Source of the DNA: Crambe crambe | Taxonomy: Eukaryota > Porifera > Demospongiae > Poecilosclerida > Crambeidae | Direction of reading: 5' to 3' | Assembly (NCBI GenBank): GCA_963924555.1 | Contig: OZ004582.1 | Location: 744,001-808,000 of the forward strand | DNA length: 64,000 bases | Shown: one piece after another, positions 42,246 through 53,302 of the stretch | How positions within the stretch are numbered: the stretch's first letter is position 1 | How the letters are laid out: each line of letters opens with the position of its first letter | Made by a program: the position numbers and the translations under genes | The notes under the pieces: generated by a model | Database searches by the model: none | What the model was told of the DNA's origin: nothing | Seen by the model: only the letters and a program-made list of their open reading frames with translations

Positions 42246-42937
42246 GTGAAAATGTTTGTGCCTAAGCACAAAAAGCCCATTACAAGACAATTACACCACT
42301 TGGAAAATAAGTTTAGCTCTGTTGAAACTTTAAAAGAACAAATATTAAAGGAACTAAAGGATGAATTTCCTGATGATCCCACTGTTGATGTTGGCTATTA
42401 TGATCGTCGCCAATCATCAAAAATTTGGCTTGTGTCCAGCGAAGATTTGAATCACATGTATCGGAGCTGTAAAAGTAATGAAGTGTCTCTGTGGGTGGAA
42501 TATAGGAATGAAGAGGAGAGTGAAGAGGAAGATAATGAAATCTGTTCAGCTAGAAAGAAACGGAAGCAAACCACTAAACAGCAAAGTATAGAAGATAAGG
42601 TGGATTCTATTTATAAGGAACTTTTCAAAAAACATGGGGATTCTGGTGTGTACTCTTGTCCACAGCTAAGACTATGGGCAAGGATGATTTAAGAACAAGT
42701 CACTATCTGAAGCACAGTTGCTGTTGCTAAAGCATTTACTCCACAGCAGTCAACACCAGAACACACTCTTTCTAAGGGTTCATCAATATCTCCTGGCAGA
42801 TCTGTTGAGCTAAGAATGAAAAATCTGGAACAGCTTAAATTTCTGCAACAACTTAGGGATGACTGCATTTTATCACAAGCAGAATTTGTTGAACAAAAGA
42901 CAATTATATTGGAAGCACTAAGGAAACTAAATTAGCC
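42246..42937 (+). pseudogene. Coiled-coil TE-associated protein, paralogue of the 12.3 kb gene
   Basis: About 230 codons with one shift near 42690. N-terminal MFVPKHKKPITRQLHHLENK, then SVETLKEQILKELKDEFPDD and YYDRRQSSKIWLVSSEDLNH, where an alpha-beta fold like PB1 is plausible, an acidic stretch EEESEEEDNE, a basic one (RKKRKQTTKQQ), KKHGDSGVYSCPQLRLWARM, and after the shift SISPGRSVELRMKNLEQLKF and LQQLRDDCILSQAEFVEQKT as a helical hairpin to the stop at 42937. The gene converges on the IS630-like transposase that follows by only about 45 bp. Function unknown. Confidence 0.55.
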
Positions 42938-42980
42938 ACTAAGACTATTAGCTGTAGCTATTATGAGAGTATAATGTGTA

Positions 42981-43615
42981 TTATTGTGATTCCTTGTATA
43001 TTCCAACGCTGTTTACCCAAGCTTTGCAATCTTCACTTGTTATTGAAGAAAATGCTGACAGTGCCAATGTTTCAATATCATCAGTTACACTAAGTTCGAC
43101 TTCCATAGCACGTAAAACACACTTAACTTTAGAAAACAAAAGTTCAATGGGGTTATAGTCAGGCGAATAAGGTGGAAGGAAGTGGACAAGTGATCCAATT
43201 TGTTTTATACGCTGTACTGCTCCAGTGACATGGTGTATCGAACAGTTGTCTAAAATTATGACACTGCTAGGATTATCATCACTAAACGTCATGATGTGAG
43301 GTAATAGATTGATGTTGATAAAATCAATAAAATCATCTCCTGTCACACCACCTCGAACTATCTTCACATCCAGAATACCCCAATTAGTCATCGCTACAAT
43401 AGCAGAAATACGTTCACCTCTAAACAGAAGTTTGTTGCACCTTGCAGGCTTTCCTCTTAACCCATACTTTCTAATAGTTTCATCAATAAAGATAAGGTTA
43501 AATTTGCTCTTTTTTAGTAGCTTACAAATACTTGACTCAGAGACATCCAAGTTAAAGAGAAACTTCAGTTCTTGCTGAATTTCCCAAAGGTATGTGTCAG
43601 GCTTTTGTGAGCTGT
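42981..43615 (-). pseudogene. IS630/Tc1-like DDE transposase, internally deleted
   Basis: The minus strand reads KPDTYLWEIQQELKFLFNLD and VSESSICKLLKKSKF (helix-turn-helix part) then directly LIFIDETIRKYGLRGKPARC (first catalytic Asp), IVAMTNWGILDVKIVRGGVT, SVIILDNCSIHHVTGAV (second Asp) and FLPPYSPDYNPIELLFSKVK (catalytic Glu). All three acidic residues are present. About 25 residues normally found between the HTH and FIDE seem to be missing, and the N-terminal HTH start is truncated at about 43615, giving roughly 210 residues against the usual 330 or so. The frame itself is open. Confidence 0.85.
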
Positions 43616-43619
43616 ATTG

Positions 43620-45740
43620 GTTTTGAAAGCTTCACTGTCACATTCGGAGCTGAGTACCTTTTTTTGCTGACTTCTCCAAGTCTACTATAGCATTGCTAGG
43701 AAATTAACAGTCAGAAGTGAGGCTAGGCATCATGCTGAATGTTTAGATTCACATTTTGAGTGCTATCCAGCTTGTAAAAAATTGCAAGTCTATATATTAT
43801 AGCCTTGGCAAATTTCTATCTAGGCACCATGCGTGAATTGACAATACGCAATGCACCCTACTTCTGCTAATTGCTAATAGGCAATGCTGACTTTGTATCA
43901 GCAGAGTTGGGTTTTCCGTCATCATCTACTGAAGTTTGTGATCGACTCATATCAGCTATGAAGGTAAGATTGTGTGTGACGAATGAAGCATTTCCAACTT
44001 TTCTCCATCTTCAGTACAGTTGCATAACTTTAATAAGCTGGCTACGGATATTTTAACAAACTGCCAATGTACGGTTGGACTATCAGAAATGAACCTACGT
44101 AGGGGTACCTGGTTGGAAAGAGGATTTAGCTTGATCTCCATCTCCTCGAGAAGAGGCTTTCTCCTCCATGGTTGATTCAAGGCTGATCTCCCGACTCTTC
44201 CAGTCAAATAGCTAAAGAGATAGATATAGGAAAGATTGAATTGTCTTTAGCCTGATTTTCCAAATAATAATAGCTGATTTCGAGGGAGCTAGAGAACCTC
44301 GCATAGGCCTCAATAAGCAATACACCCGATTTCTGTTGATGGCTAATCGGCAAGGCTGATTATGTATCAAAAGAGTTGGGTTTGCTGAAGTGTGCAATCA
44401 ACTCGAATCAATGTAGCAATTCCTTGTGTCCACCTTCTGCTGGTTATAGACATCTTAACAAACAAGCTATGCCAATGTAACTTAGAAATGGAAACATCAA
44501 TTTAGACCAAACTGGCTATAGCCACGAACTTACATAGGGGTACCTGGTTGGAAAGAGTTGATACGAGGCTTATCTCACGGTGCTTCAATCTTCCTGGGTC
44601 CTCAAGAAGAGTTCTCCTCCGTGGTTTGATTCAAAGCTGATCTCCTGGCTCTTCCAAACTGCTAGCTCCAGCTGGACACAGTGACAATAGCTAAAGAGAT
44701 AGATATAGGAAAGGATTATAATAATTGTATGATCCTCAGCCAGATTTTCCAAATAACAATAACTGATTATGAGGGAGCTACAGCATTCAAAGACAAGATG
44801 CAAATTGGACTGAAACAGTGAGAGTCTAGATTTACATCTGGCATAGGACAACCAACTTGCAATTCACTGTAGTATAACTGTAACTGCAGCTAAGACGTGA
44901 ACTCTTCCAACCAATTTGCAAAGCACTGTATGAAGTATACACAGGATACAGGTGTTGCTGATCCCAATTAGAGGGAGTTTACTAAATTCATGCAGTATTT
45001 ATAAGGAGTAGCCAAAATATGGCGAGTTAGCAGAGTCCATGCAGTGAGCAGGGTTTGTGTCAATACCACAGAGCAAGCTGCAACAAACTTTGACTAAGAA
45101 GGTAGGGGATCAGCCGATAGACCCGATTGCTGCTGAAGCCTAATTGGCCTTGCCAATTGGGTACCAGAAGAGTCAGGTTTGGTCTCTCTACTAAAGTGAT
45201 TGTTACAAAAAAATTATTTACAGCACAATTCCTTTTTTCATCCAACAACTTGTGAGCAATGGCAGGGTTTCATCTACTGGGGTGTGCAGGGGGAAAGCTT
45301 CCCCCCTAAAGTAATTCATGAAAAATACTTAGTTACAAGCAGCCATACATGTTATATCATGTAATACCGAGTGATACTATCTGAATCTTCTGAATTCAGT
45401 TTCTTCATCAAGTCTGTGCACATTATTCTTAGCTGCCATTAGCTAATATCCCAAAGTAGTACAGAATAAATATTAATAACATGCAGTACCTACAAAAATG
45501 GGTGTGGTGAAGGATTCCAAGGAGTTCTTCCCCCCCCCCCCCCCCCAAACCAAAAAATCCTAGATGAAACCCTGAATGGGACCAGGTACAACATCAACTT
45601 GGGACCAATGGGATCAGGTCCCAACACAACTTCTTTGTGACAAGTTTCCAGATACTCACTGGTGTGATCTAGACAAATAGCATAAACTGTGTATAGTCTT
45701 ATGACAATCACAGGTCTCTAACTGGATACCTAAGTGGTTA
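43620..45740. repeat. Dispersed repeat field B
   Basis: No gene. Recurrent blocks include GCTAATCGGCAAGGCTGATT with GTATCARAAGAGTTGGGTTT (43890, 44340, 45140, and again 46780) and GGGGTACCTGGTTGGAAAGA followed by CTCCTCGAGAAGAGGCTTTCTCC-type sequence (44100, 44535, 47040 and 47215). A C17 homopolymer lies at 45530-45546. I take this as fragments of one non-coding element family that has been duplicated locally. Confidence 0.6.
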
Positions 45741-45750
45741 CTACATGATA

Positions 45751-46421
45751 TGTGACCAGCTCTGGGAAAACCCTCCATCCGTTGAAAATTAAAAAAATTT
45801 TGTTATGGTAAAATTTATCATCTATGGCCCTTTGGCTCTTTATTGTGCAAATTTCAAAGCTATAGCTTTTATGACGCCTGAGGAACAGCTCTTAGAAAGA
45901 TCGAGGTAGCGTCCATTAGCGTTATTGTTTTTTCGAGAAAAGCTGACTAAGCAACGTGAACATTATTTCCGGACATGCCCGTGGACTATTAAATTGACGG
46001 TGGGTGGGGTTTCGAACTGTAGTTAGTAAGAAGCTAGTTACTTGCCTTTTGGCTCGAGAAAGGTCCAACCAAAGCTCCGAGAAGAGAAGCAAGGTACCGA
46101 AAGTAGCGCAGATAGCTTAGTAAGTTCATATTTCCCAGCGCATAAGCTGGAAAGCCTGCCTAAAGTTCAATGAATTTCAGCCTGACTAGAATCTCCGTGC
46201 ACGAAGCTTCAATGGCTGACTAGCTAACTTTAGCGCTTCATTTGAAGCCTTTGTACTTGTAGTCTGAACTCCAAACTTCATCTGTGCTTTGTTTAAGGAT
46301 CATAGTTGTCATTTATGCTTTAAAAAATTTTTAGCCAAATTTTGGCACTGCCAACTAAACGTGCTCATATCTGATAATTGATTTTTGCACCGGACGGAGG
46401 GTTTTCCCAGAGCCGGTCACA
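45751..46421. mobile_element. 671-bp TIR element with TA duplication
   Basis: Ends TGTGACCAGCTCTGGGAAAA and TTTTCCCAGAGCCGGTCACA are inverted repeats extending about 33 bp (CCCTCCRTCCG follows). TA flanks at 45749-45750 and 46422-46423. No coding frame. An internal block (TCTCCGTGCACGAAGCTT, GGCTGACTAGC, about 46190-46230) recurs inverted near 63440-63480, where a related but degraded copy must lie. Confidence 0.8.
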
Positions 46422-46423
46422 TA

Positions 46424-47640
46424 TAGTGCCTCATTACATCAAAGGGAATTATTCATAAAATTGTCTAACTCCTATTGGTGATTTGCAAGCACATTACAAA
46501 GTAATTCCAACATTATTTCCCAAGCCTTGGTAAAAGCCATGGCCAATTTGGGTTTGTTTGGTTTGAAACAGTCAGTGTTATCCGTCTTGCAAAAAATTGC
46601 AAGTGTATAATAATAGTTGTGGTAGATTTTAGGCACCATGTGTGAATGGACAAGAAGCTGAAGGTTCAATATGGATTTGTTATCCAAAATTGCAAGTCTT
46701 GTCTATATATAGCCTTGGTAAATTTCTGGGCACCATACAAGAAGCTGAAGGTTCGATATGCAATGCAACCGATTTCTGCTGATGGCTAATTGGCAAGGCT
46801 GATTATGTATCAGAAGAGTTGGGTTTGCTATCATCAAGTGTGTGATCAACTACAAAGGTAAGATTGTGTCTGACAAATGTAGCTATAGCTAGAGCTAAAA
46901 ATTCCATTTCCAACCTTGTGTCCACCTTCTGCATAACCTGAATTAACAAACTGAAAAACTGGCTATAGCCGGCCAATGTAACTTATCAGAAATGGAAACA
47001 TCAGTTATAGCTACACTGGCTATAGCCATAAACTTATGTAGGGGTACCAGGTTGGAAAGAGGATTTATCTCTAGAGCTAAAAATTTCATTTCCAACCTCG
47101 TGTCCACCTTCTGCATAACTTTAACAAACTGCAAACTGGCTATAGCCTACCTACGGTTGGACTATCAGAAATGGAAACATCAGCTATAGCTATTTAGACT
47201 ACCATGAACTTACGTAGGTACCCGCTTGGAAATTAGCTTGACACGAGGTTATCTCATCTTCCTGGGCCCTCAAGAAGAGGCTTTCTCCTCGGTGCTTTGA
47301 TTCGTTGATTCGAGGGCTGATCTCCTGGTGCTTCCATCTCGGTAGCCAAGTCGATGGCTCCAGACTGAGTGGTTAGTGGACTAAGAACAATAGGGCACTT
47401 AGGCCTACTGCATTCAAATGCAAATTGGACTGAAACAGTGAGAGTCAAGGGTCTGTTTGATATACTTAAAAAACAAAACAAGCACATTCACCTTTCAGCA
47501 ATGAATTCAGCATGGTTGATGGAAATAGATGACCCTGTGGCCATCATTGGTGATGTGCCCCCTCTCTTGTGATGGGGGTATGGTTTTGAGAAATTGGGTG
47601 AGGATGACTGCCTGTCTGCTTCACCACTTGCTACACTTTA
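46424..47640. repeat. Dispersed repeat field B, continued
   Basis: More copies of the blocks listed for 43.6-45.7 kb (46760-46860, 47040-47070, 47215-47330). ACTATCAGAAATGGAAACAT occurs near 46984 and 47159. A 67-codon plus-strand frame at 47369-47572 is unassigned. Confidence 0.55.
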
Positions 47641-47689
47641 TGTCATGGGAATCAGGTTTGAAATGGAAATGACACCCTGGTAGTTATTG

Positions 47690-48290
47690 AGTCCCCACCA
47701 TTGAGAGCAGGACATCCCGGGATACTAGTATCTGGTCCCCACCATTGGGACAATCCTGGGACAGTTCTGGGATACCCGGGATACTTAGTATCTGGGGATC
47801 GTGGAGTCCCCACCATAGGGACATCCCGGGACAGTCCCGGGATACTTAGTATCTGGGGATTGTGGAGTCCCCACCATAGGGACATCCCGGGACAGACCCG
47901 GGATACTTAGTATCTGGGGATCGTGGAGTCCCCACCATAAGGACATTCCGGGACAGTCCCGGGATACCCGGGATACTTAGTATCTGGGGATCGTGGAGTC
48001 CCCACCATAGGAACATCCTGAGACAGTCCCGGGATACTTGATCATGGAGTCCCCACCATAGGGACTTCCCGGGACAGACTTAGTATCTGGGGATCGTGGA
48101 GTCCCCACCATAGGGACATCCCGGGACAGTCCCGGGATACCTGGGATACTTGTTGGGAGGGACATCCAGGGACAGTCCCAGGATACCTGGGATACTTATT
48201 GTTGGGTCCCCACCATTAGGACATCCAGGGACAGTCCCGGGATACCTGGGATACTTAGTCCCCACAATGGGAGTATGGGTCCCAGGATTT
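47690..48290. repeat. Minisatellite, 60-70-bp unit
   Basis: About nine variant units with GGAGTCCCCACCATAGGGAC, ATCCCGGGACAGTCCCGGGA and TACTTAGTATCTGGGGATCG. Internal palindromes (CCCGGG, GGGACAGTCCC) are frequent. It directly precedes hAT coding sequence. Open frames on both strands here (Gly/Pro/Asp-rich) are products of the repeat, not genes. Confidence 0.9.
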
Positions 48291-48369
48291 GGCTTTACTG
48301 CATCATGGTATTCTAGGACTTTATGAGACATCCCAGGATGGGTTGTGGCACTACTGGACATCCCTCGAA

Positions 48370-49235
48370 AGTATCCGATCTATCATTACCACTTAAAAGG
48401 AAAGTGCCACGCAGATTTGAAACAGGAGAAGCAGAAAGATCACTACAGGAGAATATACTTTCAGGCCATTGATCTCATTTATATCTACCATTAAAGGCCG
48501 ATTTGAGCAGAAGGAGTTTCAGATGCTCAGGAAATTGGAGATCTTGCTGACCACAGTTGATTCACAGTTACAATCAGAGCTCTTGAAAGAAGTTGTTGAA
48601 TTTTACCACTCTGATTTTGGCAGTCAAGGCCTTATACAAACACAATTAACCCTCCTACATGCCAATTCCACAAAAGAGTCACCATTGGAAAGTTTACATA
48701 TCTGCAGACTTTAACCAGTGCACTAATAGTGACACTGATTTTAGTGATGCCAGCAACGAATGCTGTAAGTGAGAGGAGCTTTAGTGCACTTCGTCGGTTA
48801 AAAAAAAGAATAACAGCTTCCACTGTTGGTGAGATATGTAAAATGATGGAAGCACTACTCTATAGTTCATTTAGAGGTAACTTGGCCACAAGGTACAGCC
48901 AGGTGTAGGTTGTTTCAGTGTCATCAATATGGATGGTCTGTGATCCCAACAGTGACAACGCTGAAGGTTTGGCAGAGTATAAAAACCCATACTCTGCTAG
49001 GAGTTATACTATCTCAGAGGCAGTGAAAAAATATCCCACTTTTGGCTTGAAAGGGTAACAGGCTGAAGAAGCGCCATAATTTCTGTGATAGTGAAACTTG
49101 GTGTGACTTTGTAGTCAATACAGAAAAAGATATACATATTGAATGAATCTATTTCAACCAAAAATGGTGGGAAGAGCAACTGTCAAAATTGCATACATTT
49201 TACTTTGACTCACTATTGTGGAGGAATCCGTGAAC
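48370..49235 (+). pseudogene. hAT transposase C terminus fused in frame to YqaJ nuclease
   Basis: hAT part: LPLKRKVPRRFETGEAER, then DLISFISTIKGRFEQKEFQM, LKEVVEFYHSDFGSQGL (48469-48640), then in a second frame LILVMPATNAVSERSFSALR (hAT dimerisation domain, about 48735-48795). This passes without a break into RLKKRITASTVGEICKMMEA and LLYSSFRGNLATRYSQV, which is the YqaJ N-terminal segment seen at 35.97-36.1 kb (KKRLTASCIGEVCKM), ending in TAG at 48906. Beyond it, in other frames, WMVCDPNSDNAEGLAEYKNP and DTWCDFVVNTEKDIHIE-like sequence finish the YqaJ domain. The junction falls in an A-rich run (LKK/RIT). An upstream shift at about 48700 prevents a full product. Confidence 0.8.
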
Positions 49236-50540
49236 CAACAACATTACCTACATAATATGTCGATTTTATTATAATCAGAGACCTACCTAGCTATGAGTCG
49301 ACTTACCTAATGTAGCTAGATAAGGCCATCATCATACTTAAAAGTCTGTTCCGGGTAACCCTACCAACCCAGCTTCATGGACTAATACCTTCTTTTTTTT
49401 TCTTCTTTTTTTTTTGTTATTTATGGTGCTCATTATTTGAAATTTTTGGTGTGCGTTATTTGAAAAGCCACGTGTCGGTTCAATTGTCAGAGCGCTAGGG
49501 ATGATCTGGCTATTAGTTTTAGTGGTTGTTGGAGCTGCTGCTATATTTGGACCTGGATGAGTTGAAGCTCATGAACAAAATACTTTAGCAGATCTTCTGG
49601 AACAAATAGCAACTGAAAACTACCAGGAAAGGAATGTGAGTGTTAAAACTGGAAAGGATGAGAGCTACATTGAATCAGCCTTTGATCTCTTTCTATTCCT
49701 ATGGTGATAGAAATGTGAAATTTAATGTCTCTCAAGAGCAGGCTTTGTCTCAACCTACTGATGCCATTTCTATTTTATTCTATAAGAAGGTTCGGGTGTC
49801 GTCACTGCATGGCAACAATCTCAGACTTCAAAACTAGAACTTTGATCCATGGAAAAACATGTTGAACACTGTTTTGCCATAGAGGGCTAATAAGTCACTT
49901 GTCAGTCCCATCATCTTAATTGCATTCTATATACTTTATTACATGACTTTATTGTTACTGTTATAATGTTGGGATGTGCATTTGCTATAGCTATATAGTA
50001 AAAGTGAAAGTGTGGTGATAGTGACACTGGATGTTCACCAGAGGGATCCATAAAACTAAGTTTCCTTGGCCTCTTGGCCAGTGGCTCATCACTGATGACA
50101 TCACTATCACTATTATTTCCTCAAGTATTCCCCTTTGTCACATGGAGTGTTCTGACAGAATTCATACATACTGGGCACCCTCCCTTTCTGTCTCTGCACA
50201 TCGAAGAACTTCTCCAGAGGGTCTCGACTGATTCTTTCACTCAATAATTCAGCATGTCAATGAAAGATCGCACTAAAAATAGTCTACTAGAAACTAGCAA
50301 GAATGACCTACCTGTGCTTGTCCGGGTTTCCACACTAAGCAGCATTTAGCTTGACTAAACTTGCCTTCACGTTTCAACACACTAGTCTCCCACTTATCCA
50401 GGTACCCCAGGAATTTGTCTTCAAGCCACTATAATAGACACATTACCAGCATAGCTATTCCAGTTGTTTTAAGTACTGAGTGTTTTCCTGCAAAGTTGGT
50501 GACATTCAGGCAGTCAAAAAACTTATCAACCATCATGAAT
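49236..50540. other. Mostly unassigned; one protein-like fragment
   Basis: A T-rich tract lies at about 49385-49415. Between 49545 and 49860 frames such as ADLLEQIATENYQERNVSVK and GKDESYIESAFDLFLFLW look protein-coding, but I cannot name the family. The remainder contains nothing recognisable. Confidence 0.4.
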
Positions 50541-50548
50541 AGGGTGGG

Positions 50549-51045
50549 CAGGGGCAGCTAGGGCCTCCCCACTTTTTAGCAAATGCGATATTCTAAATAA
50601 TGCACATGTTGGTAATGGTCGTCATAATCATTAGCACCTTTAGGTATAGACCGCATTATATGCGCATGGCTAGTATGGCTTCTAGTTCAGAGATGTCTGA
50701 GGTTACTCTATCTAAGCCAAATCAACCAAGGAAGTTTACTTTTCCCAAGAGGAGATTTGGCAAAAAGGTAAACATTCACAATAGCTAAGTGCATTTTGAG
50801 GTTTTAATAATTTTTTAATTAGGTAGAAGTGAAAAGATCTTTTCAACCATCATGGTTTGATAGGTGGCCATGGCTACACTATAATGAGTGTGATGACACT
50901 GTTGTTTGCTTCACATGCAAAAAGGCTAGTTCAGAAAACAAGCTGCAATGGGCTTCAAATTCAGATGCCGCTTTCATAGAGAGAGGGTTTTCAAATTGGA
51001 AGGATGCATGTAAAAAATTTCGTTGTCAACAGCCCTGGGGTTGAA
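50549..51045 (+). mobile_element. 5' end of a hAT element
   Basis: The terminus CAGGGGCAGCTAGGGCC (50549-) has the same CAGGGGC start as the hAT at 18230, in the opposite orientation, and the transposase N-terminal exons begin 126 bp inside it. The element is truncated after the zinc finger, where unrelated sequence begins at about 51045. Its 3' end was not found. Confidence 0.65.
50675..51045 (+). pseudogene. hAT transposase N terminus with TTF-type zinc finger
   Basis: Exon 1 (50675-50767) reads MASSSEMSEVTLSKPNQPRK and FTFPKRRFGKK with donor AAG/GTAAAC; a 55-bp intron ends TTTTAATTAG at 50822. Exon 2 gives VEVKRSFQPSWFDRWPWLHY, DDTVVCFTCKKASSENKL and DAAFIERGFSNWKDACKKF: the TTF-type finger (CFxC...H/F spacing, GFSNWKDA) that precedes DUF4371 in this hAT group. 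It binds DNA at the element ends in related transposases. The splice sites and start look intact; the gene breaks off right after the finger. Confidence 0.8.
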
Positions 51046-51239
51046 GGAGACAAATAATATTCATCCAGCACCTCCAGACCTGGATCTTCTGACCTGTGAA
51101 GTTGGATGGTCCCTACCACAACCTCTTCCTGTGGAAGGTTTCCATGGTTTGGCGCTGATCTACCGGAGGAAGAGGACAGATCTCTGTCACAACCATTACG
51201 TCTGCAAGACGAATATGGCCATTTGTCAATGACTAACAG

Positions 51240-51665
51240 AACTTGGGTCCCATATGGAAAGTTTTCTGCCTCATTTTGATGCATGTGGACATACCAGCAG
51301 CTGCAGCAGCCTCAATCCTGAGAGAGCAGGCAGAGTGGGATAAGAAGCGACAGAAGAGGTCAAGCCAGGAGTATCAAATAAAGTGTACTCGCTCTCATAG
51401 GAACCTGCAAAAGAAGGCAAAGAAGCTACGCTACGAGCAGGAGAAGGTGTACATGGAGTGCTGTTGGAATATGTTAGAGATGGCCAGGGAGAGTCAGAGA
51501 GTGCAGTGACAACACCACAAGAAGCTGACCTTGATCCTATAGATGTTGATCCTGAAGTTGATGATCAGTCACTAGACGAGGAAGAGGATAGCAGTGATGA
51601 TGCACACCCTCTTCTGATATTCTATGATTGTGAAACGACAGGGTTCAGCATCTATGCCTCTTAGC
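51240..51665 (+). pseudogene. DnaQ-like 3'-5' exonuclease fragment
   Basis: A coiled basic region AAASILREQAEWDKKRQKRS and LQKKAKKLRYEQEKVYMECC (51300-51470) runs, after a shift, into an acidic stretch and LLIFYDCETTGFSIYAS (51612-51662). FYDCETTG is the ExoI motif (Asp-x-Glu) of DEDD exonucleases. The remaining Exo motifs are not visible, although 52198-52326 may be the C-terminal tail. Such exonuclease proteins occur in many copies in invertebrate TE-rich DNA. It adjoins the truncated hAT, so a fusion or insertion took place at about 51045-51240. Confidence 0.6.
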
Positions 51666-52197
51666 TCTCCCACTTTCTCCAGGCGCATCCCAGCAGCTGG
51701 TACTATTATGACATTATTAATTATGACGATATCTGTTATACTCAAAGTAACCAAGGTCACTGGAATCACCACCACAATGCTACGAAGTGAAAGGCCTCTT
51801 TCTGTTGTGTTCCCTCTATTTTTGGACTGGGTCATCACTACCACCTCCCATGTCAGTGACGCCACACGGATTTTCTGACTTTGAGGCCGGTAACATCCAT
51901 TTCAGCCACTTCTACGAAGGGTATACATATTGGAGTGTAATAGAGAATGATTATTGATATATAATATTATTTCGAGGAGTATCTCTGGGGATGGAAAAGC
52001 TGCACAAGCATATAGTGGGATCTGACATAGATAGTATTTGCTAAGAGTTTGATAGTATAGTAGCATCATTTACTTGGTAACTATATGAGCTCATAGGGCT
52101 CTGCCAGATATTCTAGCTATGGAAAAGGTCTTCACTCACCCATCCTTAGTTGCCTCTCCAAGCTTCCTAGAGAATAACTGGCCTCGTGAAGTCTCTA

Positions 52198-52326
52198 GGG
52201 AAGCCTAGCATCACCGAAACTCAAGCTAAACGGCTAGATACTCTTGGTCTTGGATATCTTCTGAAGGACAAGGGAGTGAACAGCAAGCCTCTTCGCGAGA
52301 TGCTATCCAAGATTCTCCACCCTTAG
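52198..52326 (+). pseudogene. Possible exonuclease C-terminal tail
   Basis: An open segment ITETQAKRLDTLGLGYLLKD followed by KGVNSKPLREMLSKILHP and a stop. The SKPLREML helix resembles the end of the DnaQ-like exonuclease family, but the match is weak and depends on memory. Confidence 0.3.
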
Positions 52327-52589
52327 TCGCGCAAGTCCCACGACCTTCGCCATCACCATCTTCAACTTCCAGCTACCTCTCAGGATTCCCTCTTCGCCAT
52401 CGCTTCAACTTCTCTTTTAACCGGCTCTTTTCAGAGCCACCAAATCTCAGGAAGTTTCACTCGCACACGTACAATTATTTAGGAGGCACAGCTCTATTAA
52501 ATATTAGCGATGGATTTCTAGTTCTAGGTCACAGTTCCAGCAACTCTAGCTCAGGAATTGGACTGGGCCCAAATGTTGCATGCCACTAG

Positions 52590-52680
52590 TATGAAGTAAG
52601 ATAAATCAGAGAGTGCGGTAGCACTCTCTATGTAGGGATGACTCAGACGGCCGCGCGTGCCGCCTATAGACTAATACTAA
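52590..52680 (-). repeat. Conserved hairpin end, inverted copy
   Basis: AGAGAGTGC-GGTA-GCACTCTCT at 52608-52629, followed by ATGTAGGGATGACTCAG, is the reverse orientation of the hairpin ends at 32494 and 41353. The loop sequence differs while the arms stay perfectly paired. Confidence 0.8.
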
Positions 52681-52843
52681 AGTGAAATTCTAGTTCCCCC
52701 ACTTAGACCTAACAAAAGCTACTGTGAATGATTATCCAGCCTACTAGAGCCTACTACAATGTGCAGACCATGTTTCAGGACCAGGGAGCTTACCGTTTCA
52801 GAAATACGGCAAGCAGGTAAATCGCTGGATTCTTCTTCTTCTC

Positions 52844-52875
<32 letters not shown>
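52844..52875. repeat. (ATT)n microsatellite
   Basis: About ten ATT units following a TCTTCTTCT run. No gene here; 52880-53300 is otherwise unassigned, with a short GATGATGATGAT run at 53164. Confidence 0.9.
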
Positions 52876-52876
<1 letters not shown>

Positions 52877-53302
52877 TTCTTCTTAGACAACCATATCTCT
52901 CGAACCACTCAAGCTACAGCTATGATTTCTGGACAAATCCACTCCAAATTCTACGAACTACGATCTTTTCTACTCGTTGATCCTCGAAAGAGTCGATGAA
53001 AAAGGAGACACTAAGGAACACAGCACTCGACTAATTCAATTAGGAAGCCATCTTTTCTATAATACGCATGCGCATGTATTTGATATCCAATTATTCGAAA
53101 TTATAATATTATTCAGCTGCCTCTAGCTAGCTAGCTAGGTATAGGTATATGTAGCTAGAATAGTGATGATGATGATAGACTACTGTATCGACTCGGGGAT
53201 TTAGATTCAACAAGGTAGACTCTATTTCAGCATCTTCTACCTCCACCTTGACACGTTGATAGTGATTGGGCTGGTATGCTATTGGAGAACTATTCTTCTT
53301 TC

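Noticed and set aside
47652..48361. Several open frames on both strands rich in Gly, Pro and Asp
   Set aside because: They are translations of the 60-70-bp minisatellite units.
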